Source of the DNA: an uncultured Bacteroides sp.
GTDB taxonomy: Bacteria > Bacteroidota > Bacteroidia > Bacteroidales > Bacteroidaceae
DNA: 64,000 nucleotides
Reading direction: 5' to 3'
NCBI GenBank assembly: GCA_900544075.1
Contig: UQTJ01000013.1
Location: forward strand, 27,119 to 91,118
Each line of letters opens with the position of its first letter. The first letter of the stretch is position 1. Shown piece by piece: positions 26,360-34,353 of this stretch. The position numbers and the translations under genes are program-made. Under the pieces are notes generated by a model. It ran no database searches and was not told the origin of the DNA. It worked only from the letters and a program-made list of their open reading frames with translations.

Positions 26360-28477
26360 TTAAACCAGATCAACTCGACCTTTAACTTCTTCAAGAACAG
26401 TCTTAGCGATTGAGCTAGAAACCTGTGCATGATGATCATAAGTCATTGAAGAAGTAGCACGACCTGAAGTGATTGTACGCAATGCTGTTACATAACCGAA
26501 CATTTCAGCCAATGGAACCATTGCTTTAACGATACGAGCACCTGAACGGCTTGACTCCATACCTTCAACCTGTCCACGACGTTTGTTCAAGTCACCGATT
26601 ACATCACCCATGTTTTCTTCCGGAGTAACAACTTCAAGCTTCATAATAGGTTCCATAAGAACAGGACCTGCCTTAGCGCAAGCATTCTTGTAAGCCTGAA
26701 TAGCACAAATTTCGAAAGACAACTGGTCAGAGTCTACCGGGTGGAAAGAACCATCCTTCAAGACAACCTTCAATGAATCGAGAGGGAAGCCAGCCAACAC
26801 ACCATTCTTCATTGCAGTCTGGAAACCTTTCTGTACTGAAGGGATAAATTCCTTAGGCACGTTACCACCTTTAACCTCATCGATGAACTGAAGTCCACCT
26901 TCTTTGTAATCTTCGTCAACTGGACCGATAGTTACGATGATATCAGCAAACTTACCACGACCACCTGACTGTTTCTTGTAAACTTCACGAAGTTCTACTG
27001 TCTTAGTAATAGCTTCCTTGTAGTTAACCTGAGGACGTCCCTGGTTACATTCAACCTTGAACTCACGTTTCAAACGGTCGATAATGATATCCAAGTGAAG
27101 CTCACCCATACCAGAGATAACTGTCTGACCTGTCTGTTCGTCAGTTCTTACAGTAAATGTTGGGTCTTCTTCTGCAAGCTTAGCCAAACCGTTAGAAAGT
27201 TTATCAAGGTCTTTCTGAGTCTTAGGCTCAACTGCGATACCGATAACAGGTTCTGGGAAGTCCATAGATTCAAGAACGATTGGAGCTGTTTCATCGCAAA
27301 GAGTATCACCAGTACGGATATCCTTGAAACCAACTCCGGCACCTATATCACCTGCGCTAATCACTTCAACAGGATTCTGCTTGTTTGAGTGCATCTGGAA
27401 CAAACGAGATACACGTTCTTTCTTACCTGAGCGAGAGTTGAAGATATAAGAACCAGCTTCTACTTTACCAGAGTAAACACGGAAGAATGTCAAACGACCT
27501 ACATAAGGGTCAGTTGCAATCTTGAACGCAAGAGCAGAAGTCTTTTCATCTTCATCTGGCTTACGGTCCTCTTCAGCACCTGTAGTTGGGTTTGTACCGA
27601 TGATGTTTGGAGTATCAAGCGGAGAAGGCAAGAAAGCACATACATAGTCAAGAAGAGTCTGAACGCCTTTGTTCTTGAATGAAGAACCACAGAACATTGG
27701 AACGATATCCATCTTCAATGTACCAGCACGAAGAGCACGCAAGATTTCTTCTTCAGTGATAGTAGATGGGTCATCGAAATATTTCTCCATAAGAGCCTCG
27801 TCAAACTCAGCTACTTTTTCAAGCATCTTATCTCTCCATTCCTGAGCTTCATCTACAAGGTTAGCAGGGATATCCTCTACATCGTAGTCTGCACCCATTG
27901 TCTCATCGTGCCATACTATAGCCTTCATTTTGATAAGGTCAACTACACCTTTGAAGTTTTCTTCTGCACCGATTGGAATAACAACCGGACAAGGGTTAGC
28001 TCCAAGAACATCTTTCATCTGGCGAACAACTTCGAAGAAGTCAGCACCAGAACGGTCCATTTTATTTACATAACCGATACGTGGAACATTGTACTTGTCA
28101 GCCTGACGCCATACAGTTTCAGACTGTGGTTCTACACCGCCTACAGCACAATATGCAGCAACTGCACCGTCAAGTACGCGCAAAGAGCGTTCTACCTCAG
28201 CTGTAAAGTCAACGTGTCCCGGAGTATCAATCAAGTTAATTTTATAAGTATTACCCGCATATTTCCAACGAGTAGTAGTAGCTGCAGATGTGATAGTGAT
28301 ACCACGTTCCTGCTCCTGCTCCATCCAGTCCATTGTTGCAGCACCATCGTGAACTTCACCAATTTTGTGAGTCAGACCAGTGTAGAACAAGATACGTTCT
28401 GAAGTCGTAGTTTTACCGGCATCGATGTGAGCCATGATACCGATATTACGGGTCAAGTGCAAATCTTGTTTAGCCAT
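26360..28477 (-). CDS. fusA: elongation factor G (canonical EF-G1)
   Basis: A 705-residue translocation GTPase. G1 is AHIDAGKTTTSERILFYTG, G2/G3 include RGITITSAATT and DTPGHVDFTAEVERSLR, and G4 is NKMDRSGAD. Domains II-V follow (VYSGKVEAGSYIFN; GMGELHLDIIIDRLKREF; PLAEMFGYVTALRT). It is the ribosomal-operon copy, equivalent to EF-G1 of Bacteroides rather than the GTPase-independent EF-G2 used in carbon starvation. It follows rpsG by 32 bases. Confidence 0.98.
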   Translation of the reverse strand: MAKQDLHLTRNIGIMAHIDAGKTTTSERILFYTGLTHKIGEVHDGAATMDWMEQEQERGITITSAATTTRWKYAGNTYKINLIDTPGHVDFTAEVERSLRVLDGAVAAYCAVGGVEPQSETVWRQADKYNVPRIGYVNKMDRSGADFFEVVRQMKDVLGANPCPVVIPIGAEENFKGVVDLIKMKAIVWHDETMGADYDVEDIPANLVDEAQEWRDKMLEKVAEFDEALMEKYFDDPSTITEEEILRALRAGTLKMDIVPMFCGSSFKNKGVQTLLDYVCAFLPSPLDTPNIIGTNPTTGAEEDRKPDEDEKTSALAFKIATDPYVGRLTFFRVYSGKVEAGSYIFNSRSGKKERVSRLFQMHSNKQNPVEVISAGDIGAGVGFKDIRTGDTLCDETAPIVLESMDFPEPVIGIAVEPKTQKDLDKLSNGLAKLAEEDPTFTVRTDEQTGQTVISGMGELHLDIIIDRLKREFKVECNQGRPQVNYKEAITKTVELREVYKKQSGGRGKFADIIVTIGPVDEDYKEGGLQFIDEVKGGNVPKEFIPSVQKGFQTAMKNGVLAGFPLDSLKVVLKDGSFHPVDSDQLSFEICAIQAYKNACAKAGPVLMEPIMKLEVVTPEENMGDVIGDLNKRRGQVEGMESSRSGARIVKAMVPLAEMFGYVTALRTITSGRATSSMTYDHHAQVSSSIAKTVLEEVKGRVDLV

Positions 28478-28509
28478 TTTAAATCTTTAGTTATTAAATT
28501 ATTACTTGA

Positions 28510-28986
28510 TTAAAATCTGAAATGTGCGAAAGCACGGTTAGCTTCAGCCATACGATGCATATCTTCCTTACGTTTGAAAGCACCACCCTGTTCGTTATAA
28601 GCGTCAAGAATTTCAGCAGCCAATTTATCAGCCATGCTCTTTCCACCACGCTTACGAGCAAACAAGATCAAGTTCTTCATTGAGATAGATTCTTTACGAT
28701 CAGGACGGATTTCAGTAGGAACCTGGAATGTTGCACCACCGATACGACGAGATTTAACTTCAAGCTGTGGAGTTACATTTTCAAGAGCTTTTTTCCACAC
28801 CTCAAGAGCAGAAGTTTCTTCTGCAGGCAACTTAGTACCAACTACATTAAGTGCACCGTAAAAGATTTCGTAAGAAGTATTCTTCTTTCCATCATACATC
28901 AGATGGTTTACAAATTTAGAAACCTTCTGATCATTAAATACTGGATCCGGAAGGATCACACGTTTTTTTGGTTTTGCTTTTCTCAT
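28510..28986 (-). CDS. rpsG: 30S ribosomal protein S7
   Basis: A 158-residue S7, the nucleator of the 30S head. MRKAKPKKRVILPDPVFNDQ, VSKFVNHLMYDGKKNTSYEI and RKRGGKSMADKLAAEILDA are diagnostic. The frame is open 18 codons further upstream; the internal Met (28986) is chosen because it gives the family N-terminus and length. Confidence 0.97.
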   Translation of the reverse strand: MRKAKPKKRVILPDPVFNDQKVSKFVNHLMYDGKKNTSYEIFYGALNVVGTKLPAEETSALEVWKKALENVTPQLEVKSRRIGGATFQVPTEIRPDRKESISMKNLILFARKRGGKSMADKLAAEILDAYNEQGGAFKRKEDMHRMAEANRAFAHFRF

Positions 28987-29135
28987 TTTGTTTGACAAAT
29001 TATGTTTAGTTTGGGGCTGCACCTCTGTTTGCTTCAACATCTCCTCTGAGATATTTACTCAACCTTAAAGCTTTTCCAACAAACCAAAACGAAATTAATA
29101 AAGTCTTTACTTAAAAGGATTGTACTCAGCTAAAA

Positions 29136-29546
29136 TTATTTTTTCTTACCCTTAGCTGCCGCTGGAGCCTGTCCTGGTTTTGGACGCTTAGCACCATATT
29201 TTGAACGTCTCTGTGTACGACCTGCCACACCTGCAGTATCCAAAGTACCGCGAACGATATGATAACGCACACCCGGAAGGTCTTTCACACGACCACCACG
29301 TACCAATACGATTGAGTGTTCCTGCAAGTTGTGTCCTTCTCCTGGGATGTAAGAGTTAACTTCCTTAGAGTTTGTCAGACGCACACGAGCAACTTTACGC
29401 ATTGCTGAGTTAGGTTTTTTAGGAGTTGTAGTGTAAACACGAACACAAACACCACGTCTCTGAGGACAAGAGTCAAGTGCTGGTGATTTACTCTTCTCAA
29501 CCAAAACCGTTCTTCCTTTTCTTACTAATTGTTGAATAGTAGGCAT
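29136..29546 (-). CDS. rpsL: 30S ribosomal protein S12
   Basis: A 136-residue S12 at the decoding centre. MPTIQQLVRKGRTVLVEKSK, RRGVCVRVYTTTPKKPNSAM and GGRVKDLPGVRYHIVRG are typical. The two Lys positions whose mutation gives streptomycin resistance (Lys43 and Lys88) are both wild type. It heads the whole ribosomal cluster, with a promoter at 29622-29652; a 149-base gap follows before rpsG. Confidence 0.98.
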   Translation of the reverse strand: MPTIQQLVRKGRTVLVEKSKSPALDSCPQRRGVCVRVYTTTPKKPNSAMRKVARVRLTNSKEVNSYIPGEGHNLQEHSIVLVRGGRVKDLPGVRYHIVRGTLDTAGVAGRTQRRSKYGAKRPKPGQAPAAAKGKKK

Positions 29547-29621
29547 TTTGTTTGATTTTTAAATTTATATTATTGTTTATTCAAATTCCAATCCTAAAGC
29601 GAAACTACATATTTCGGGTTG

Positions 29622-29652
29622 CAAAGGTACGAATAAGTTTTTAATACACAAA
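29622..29652 (-). promoter_or_regulatory. promoter of the str/ribosomal cluster
   Basis: On the minus strand TTTG (29649-29652) and TACCTTTG (29622-29629) are separated by exactly 19 bases, a perfect match to the Bacteroidota TTTG-N19-TAnnTTTG promoter. It lies about 75 bases upstream of rpsL. Confidence 0.8.
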
Positions 29653-29671
29653 CACTTTTCAAAATAAAAAA

Positions 29672-29705
29672 GGCCCAACCTGCGTCAAACTGCGCAAATT
29701 GGGCC
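29672..29705 (-). terminator. terminator after the DUF3467 gene
   Basis: GGCCCAA (29672-29678) and TTGGGCC (29699-29705) form the stem; on the minus strand it is followed by a T-rich run (29661-29671). It separates the DUF3467 gene from the rpsL promoter. Confidence 0.75.
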
Positions 29706-29729
29706 GAAATAAATATTTTTTATGTATTT

Positions 29730-30068
29730 TTAAGCTTCTCCTTTAAAATCGCTCAATGGCGGAACAAATGTTTTTCCACCTTTTTCATTCTGAAGATTAC
29801 GTTCTTCCGGCATTTTTACTGTTCCAAAGTTCCTTTCATATTTCACAAGATTATCCTGCAATGCAAACATAAGCCTTTTAGCATTCTCAGGTGTCATCAC
29901 TATTCTTGACTGTACTCCGGCCTTCGGCAGTCCCGGCAATACAGACACAAAGTCAATAATAAATTCCGAAGTTGAATGAGTGATTATTGCAAGGTTAGCA
30001 TATGTTCCTTTCGCTACTTCTTCTTTAAGTTCAATTTGCAACTGGTTATTTTTGTTTTCGTTTTCCAT
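29730..30068 (-). CDS. DUF3467 domain-containing protein
   Basis: A 112-residue soluble protein of unknown function. The frame is open upstream, but Met at 30068 (MENENKNNQLQIELKEEVAK) gives the family N-terminus and fits the promoter at 30096-30126. The core reads GTYANLAIITHSTSEFIIDF and MTPENAKRLMFALQDNLVKYE, the DUF3467 pattern. The gene is usually a small single unit next to the rpoBC/rpsL region in Bacteroidales. It stands between the ribosomal cluster and the divergent HTCS gene. Confidence 0.85.
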   Translation of the reverse strand: MENENKNNQLQIELKEEVAKGTYANLAIITHSTSEFIIDFVSVLPGLPKAGVQSRIVMTPENAKRLMFALQDNLVKYERNFGTVKMPEERNLQNEKGGKTFVPPLSDFKGEA

Positions 30069-30095
30069 GATAATTATAATTTTAAATACATAGCA

Positions 30096-30126
30096 CAAAT
30101 GTATCACAAATTCGAATGCTATACAA
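30096..30126 (-). promoter_or_regulatory. promoter of the DUF3467 gene
   Basis: On the minus strand TTG (30124-30126) and TACATTTG (30096-30103) are 20 bases apart, matching the Bacteroidota consensus. The start codon at 30068 is 27 bases downstream. Confidence 0.65.
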
Positions 30127-30170
30127 GAAAAGAGTGTAAAAGTTATACCTTTATTCAGAAAAAAAATCGT

Positions 30171-30178
30171 TATTTTTG
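30171..30178 (+). promoter_or_regulatory. candidate -7 box of the HTCS gene
   Basis: TATTTTTG matches TAnnTTTG and ends only 12 bases before the ATG at 30191 (18 before the ATG at 30197). If real, the regulator mRNA is nearly leaderless. No clear -33 TTTG is seen, so the call is tentative. Confidence 0.4.
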
Positions 30179-30190
30179 CCAAATAAGACA

Positions 30191-33100
30191 ATGCCTATGA
30201 GAAAGTTTACTATCATATTTACAATTCTGTTTCAAATATCATTTCTTTGCTGTTTCTTAAATTCAGCTACAAAAAGTACTATTTTCAATCATCTTTCAAC
30301 AGATGACGGTCTGTCACAATTATCAATTAACGACCTTTATGTAGATGAGTACGGAATGCTATGGATAGGAACACGAGTAGGCCTTAACGTGTACGATGGC
30401 AATAAAATTCACACTTTCAAAAGTCAAAAAGACAACCCTTTCAGTCTTCCGTCCAACTTAATCCTAAAAGTTTCCGGCAATAAGAACGGTAAAATTTTCA
30501 TATTGAGCACAGACGGAGTAAGCGAATTCAACAAGGTTACACGTAAGTTCAGTGAGATTCACAAAGGAAAAGCAGACTGCATCTATTACCATGACAAACT
30601 CTATATCAGTAAAAAAAATACAGTTTACACCTACAATGAAAAAGCATCATCACTTGAAGCAGAATATAAGTTGCCGTCCGATGCTGCCACCATCAATTCA
30701 ATGATATTCGACACATCCGGCAACTTATGGCTCGGAACCTCACAAGGTATTTATAAATATGATGCAGCCACCAGGCAATACACGCACATAATACCAGGCG
30801 GCAACATTACACAATTATATATAGACAATACAGAGTCTTTATGGGCAGGCAGCTGGGACGACGGAGTCTATGAAATATCAAAACACGGAGAGATAAAGAA
30901 TTACAAGTCAGCCTCCAGTAACAACGGAGCATCTGTTTCGTCGAATTTCGTCCGTGCCATTTGCCAGGATGACAAAGGCAACATATGGTTAGGAACATTC
31001 AACGGTCTTGACAAATACGACAAATCAAGCGGGAAATTCACACATTATTCCTCCGGCAATTCCGGTTCCGGCTTGTCACATTCTTCCGTGTGGTGTATCG
31101 AAAAAGACAAGCAAGGCACACTATGGATAGGAACATATTTCGGAGGAGTAAACTATATTAACCCAGAATATTCCATCTACAACCGCTACGAATTTTCGAC
31201 AGACGAGAGTCAAGGTCTAAGCAGCCCTATCGTAGGACGTATGGTCGAAGACAACAAAGGCAACCTGTGGATAGCTACAGAAGGCGGAGGAGTGAACTAT
31301 TTAGACAGGTCTACAAACACTTTCAGATGGCTTACAGGCAAACCGGGACAAGCCAATACATTGTCCCACAACAACGTTAAAGCACTATATTTTGATGAGC
31401 CAAAGAACACACTATGGATAGGTACACACACCGGCGGACTAAACAAATACGACATTGCTCAAAATAAAATAACAGTCTACAAATCCGAACAGGGAAACGA
31501 CACCACCCTACCGTCAGACATTATCAGAGATATAGAAGAATATACCCCTGATACACTCGTCATAGCCACACAAAACGGCATATGCCTTTTCTCAAAAGCG
31601 GACGGCAAATGCAGACAGCTACTGAACGACCTTCCCGGAAACAAGAAAATAGGTATGGTGGCAGACATCACATTCGATAATTACGGCGACCTGTGGATAG
31701 CAGCTACAGGTGAGGGAGCCTATGTATATAATATAAAGACTGGAAGAGTCAAAAACTATCGTCATGACCCGAATAACACAGGCTCTATCAGCAATAACAA
31801 CATCAACGACATAACCAAAGACAGCAAAGGCAACGTTTGGTTTTCAACTTCCGGTAGCGGACTTGACCTATACGTCCCTTCCACAGACAGCTTCATAAAC
31901 TATGATAAGAAGAGCAACAAGCTTGGCAACGACTGTATCTATCAGACTGCAGAATCACCGTTAAGCGGCAACCTTCTACTCATAACCACAGATGGATTCT
32001 CAATTTTCAATCCAACAGATAAAATATTCCATAATTACAACTCGGAAACAGGATTCCCTATTGATGACATAAACGAGAATGCATTATATATAGCCAAAGA
32101 TGGCGAAATATTCCTTGGTGGTATTCATAATATGGTATCGTTTTTTGAAGATGATTTAGAAAGAGAGCCCAAACCATACAGCATCATACCTACAGGATTA
32201 TTAGTCAACGGTCAATATATAAACGTAAACGACAGTAGCAGAATTCTAAACAAGTCTATAGAATATACAGACAATATTACACTCAGTCACAAGCAGAACA
32301 TGCTGTGTCTGGAATTTGCCGTCACAAATTTCATTCCTGAAAACAGGAACAATATCATATATAAATTAGACGGATTTTCAGAACAGTGGACCGACACAAG
32401 AAATTCAAACGAGATTACATATACCAATCTTCATCCGGGCAACTACACACTGATTGTCAAGCCGGAAGGAGTTGATGAATCCGTATGCAAACCATTGAAA
32501 CTGAATATAAAGATAAAAGCCCCATTCTACCAGACCCCATTGGCCTTTATAATATATATTCTGACAGCAATTGCCATTATATGGTATCTGATAAGCATAT
32601 ACATCACCCGTCTGCGTCTGTCAGAATCATTAAAGCTTGAACAACAGCATGCAGAAAACATAAAAAAAGAGAATCAGGCTCAATTGAAACTCTTTACCAA
32701 TATATCCCACGAATTCCGCACCCCATTGACCCTTATCATATCACAAATAGAAACACTAATACAAAACAATAAACTGAACCAGCAGACATATTCCAAACTA
32801 TCTTCCATGTACCACAGTTGCATGCAGCTTCGCGAGCTTATAACCGAACTCCTTGACTATCGCAAGCACGAACTCGGTCATCTCAAGCTACAGGTCACAC
32901 GTGGCAATATAGTAGGTTTCCTTAAAGATAACTACCTGCTGTTTAGCGACTACGCATCACGTGAATCCATCAGTCTGGAATTTACCTCCAGCCATGATGA
33001 CATAGAGATGTGGTACGACTCCAAACAAATACAGAAAGTCATAAACAATCTGCTGTTTAATGCCATTAAATACACCCCCAAGGGAGGCAAGATTTCAATA

Positions 33101-34279
33101 AACATAAGCAAAGACATAAACAAAGTAAATATTTCAATAGCCGACAATGGCAAAGGAATACCTGAAAAGGACCTCACAAAGATTTTCGATATCTTCTACC
33201 AGTCCGACAACTCCGTCAATGCAGCAAATGGTATAAGCGGCTCCGGTATCGGACTTGCGCTGGTAAAAAGCATAATTAAAATGCACCACGGCGAAATAAG
33301 TGTAAACAGCAAAATAAACGTAGGTTCAACATTTACGTTCACACTCCCATTAGGAGATGAACTATACTCAGAAACTGAAAAAGGTCCATCAATCAGTCAG
33401 GAAGAATGTCCGACTCTGTTGAACGATAAGAAGCCAATAGTACTAAAAGACACGCACGAATCACATACAACCGAAGAAGAGGACGAACCTTTTGAAGAAA
33501 ACATATCAGACAAACCTAACATGATGATAGTAGAAGACAATACAGAAATCCGAAACATTATCCGTGAGATTCTCAGTCCCTTTTACACAATACATGATAT
33601 GCCTGACGCAGAAAGTGCATTAAGCAAAATCGAAAAAATAATGCCTGACATCATCATTACCGATGTCATGATGCCCGGCATGGATGGAAAAGAGCTATGC
33701 AGAAAGCTAAAGACCAACCCTGCCACGAGTCATATTCCTGTAATACTTCTCACTGCACAGACAGCAGTAGAACAATATATTGAAGGATTCCAGACAGGCG
33801 CGGATGACTACATCACAAAACCGTTCAATGCCCGTCTGCTGATATCAAGATGTAACAATCTTGTAAACTCCAGAATCCTGCTACAGGAAAAGTTCAGTCA
33901 TCGTCCTGAAACCAATGTCCAGATGTTGGCTACAAACAAACTCGATAAAGAGATACTTGACAAAGCTATCTCCATAATAGAAGAGAACATAGGAAATGCC
34001 GAGTTCAATATGAATACATTTGCACGCGAAATGGGGATGGCCAGGACAAACCTTTTTGCCAAGATAAAAGCCATAACAGGACAGACACCAAACGATTTCA
34101 TCACAAGCATACGTCTGAAAAGAGGAGCATACCTGCTGCGTAACAATCCAGAACTGAACATAACAGAGATTGCCGAAAAATTAGGTTTCAGTTCTGCAAG
34201 ATACTTCTCAAAATGCTTCAAGGATTTATATAATATAAGTCCTCTGTCATACAGAAAAGACAAAACTGAAGAACAATAA
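30191..34279 (+). CDS. hybrid two-component system (HTCS) PUL regulator
   Basis: An inner-membrane sensor-regulator of about 1362 residues. Order: signal peptide (1-30); about 14 two-component-propeller repeats (LWIGT...G.N.YD type) forming two periplasmic beta-propellers (about 35-690); Y_Y_Y domain (about 700-775); membrane helix (about 782-804); HisKA with phospho-acceptor His840 in ISHEFRTPL; HATPase (about 940-1050, DNGKGIPEKD, GSGIGLAL); receiver with Asp1158 in ITDVMMPGMDG; AraC-type HTH (about 1260-1355). It phosphorylates itself on binding an oligosaccharide and activates PUL promoters. Facing the PUL convergently, it is its probable regulator. ATG 30197 is an alternative start. Confidence 0.95.
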   Translation: MPMRKFTIIFTILFQISFLCCFLNSATKSTIFNHLSTDDGLSQLSINDLYVDEYGMLWIGTRVGLNVYDGNKIHTFKSQKDNPFSLPSNLILKVSGNKNGKIFILSTDGVSEFNKVTRKFSEIHKGKADCIYYHDKLYISKKNTVYTYNEKASSLEAEYKLPSDAATINSMIFDTSGNLWLGTSQGIYKYDAATRQYTHIIPGGNITQLYIDNTESLWAGSWDDGVYEISKHGEIKNYKSASSNNGASVSSNFVRAICQDDKGNIWLGTFNGLDKYDKSSGKFTHYSSGNSGSGLSHSSVWCIEKDKQGTLWIGTYFGGVNYINPEYSIYNRYEFSTDESQGLSSPIVGRMVEDNKGNLWIATEGGGVNYLDRSTNTFRWLTGKPGQANTLSHNNVKALYFDEPKNTLWIGTHTGGLNKYDIAQNKITVYKSEQGNDTTLPSDIIRDIEEYTPDTLVIATQNGICLFSKADGKCRQLLNDLPGNKKIGMVADITFDNYGDLWIAATGEGAYVYNIKTGRVKNYRHDPNNTGSISNNNINDITKDSKGNVWFSTSGSGLDLYVPSTDSFINYDKKSNKLGNDCIYQTAESPLSGNLLLITTDGFSIFNPTDKIFHNYNSETGFPIDDINENALYIAKDGEIFLGGIHNMVSFFEDDLEREPKPYSIIPTGLLVNGQYINVNDSSRILNKSIEYTDNITLSHKQNMLCLEFAVTNFIPENRNNIIYKLDGFSEQWTDTRNSNEITYTNLHPGNYTLIVKPEGVDESVCKPLKLNIKIKAPFYQTPLAFIIYILTAIAIIWYLISIYITRLRLSESLKLEQQHAENIKKENQAQLKLFTNISHEFRTPLTLIISQIETLIQNNKLNQQTYSKLSSMYHSCMQLRELITELLDYRKHELGHLKLQVTRGNIVGFLKDNYLLFSDYASRESISLEFTSSHDDIEMWYDSKQIQKVINNLLFNAIKYTPKGGKISINISKDINKVNISIADNGKGIPEKDLTKIFDIFYQSDNSVNAANGISGSGIGLALVKSIIKMHHGEISVNSKINVGSTFTFTLPLGDELYSETEKGPSISQEECPTLLNDKKPIVLKDTHESHTTEEEDEPFEENISDKPNMMIVEDNTEIRNIIREILSPFYTIHDMPDAESALSKIEKIMPDIIITDVMMPGMDGKELCRKLKTNPATSHIPVILLTAQTAVEQYIEGFQTGADDYITKPFNARLLISRCNNLVNSRILLQEKFSHRPETNVQMLATNKLDKEILDKAISIIEENIGNAEFNMNTFAREMGMARTNLFAKIKAITGQTPNDFITSIRLKRGAYLLRNNPELNITEIAEKLGFSSARYFSKCFKDLYNISPLSYRKDKTEEQ

Positions 34280-34286
34280 CCAGTTA

Positions 34287-34329
34287 AAAAAAATGACTCT
34301 CCCGGAACATTCCAGAAGAGTCATTTTTT
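34287..34329. terminator. bidirectional terminator between HTCS and PL8 genes
   Basis: AAAAAATGACTCT and AGAGTCATTTTTT (34317-34329) form a 13-bp arm pair, with an A run on one side and T run on the other. It terminates both the HTCS gene and the convergent PUL transcript. Confidence 0.85.
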
Positions 34330-34353
34330 ATTATTATTCTACTAAGAAATCTC

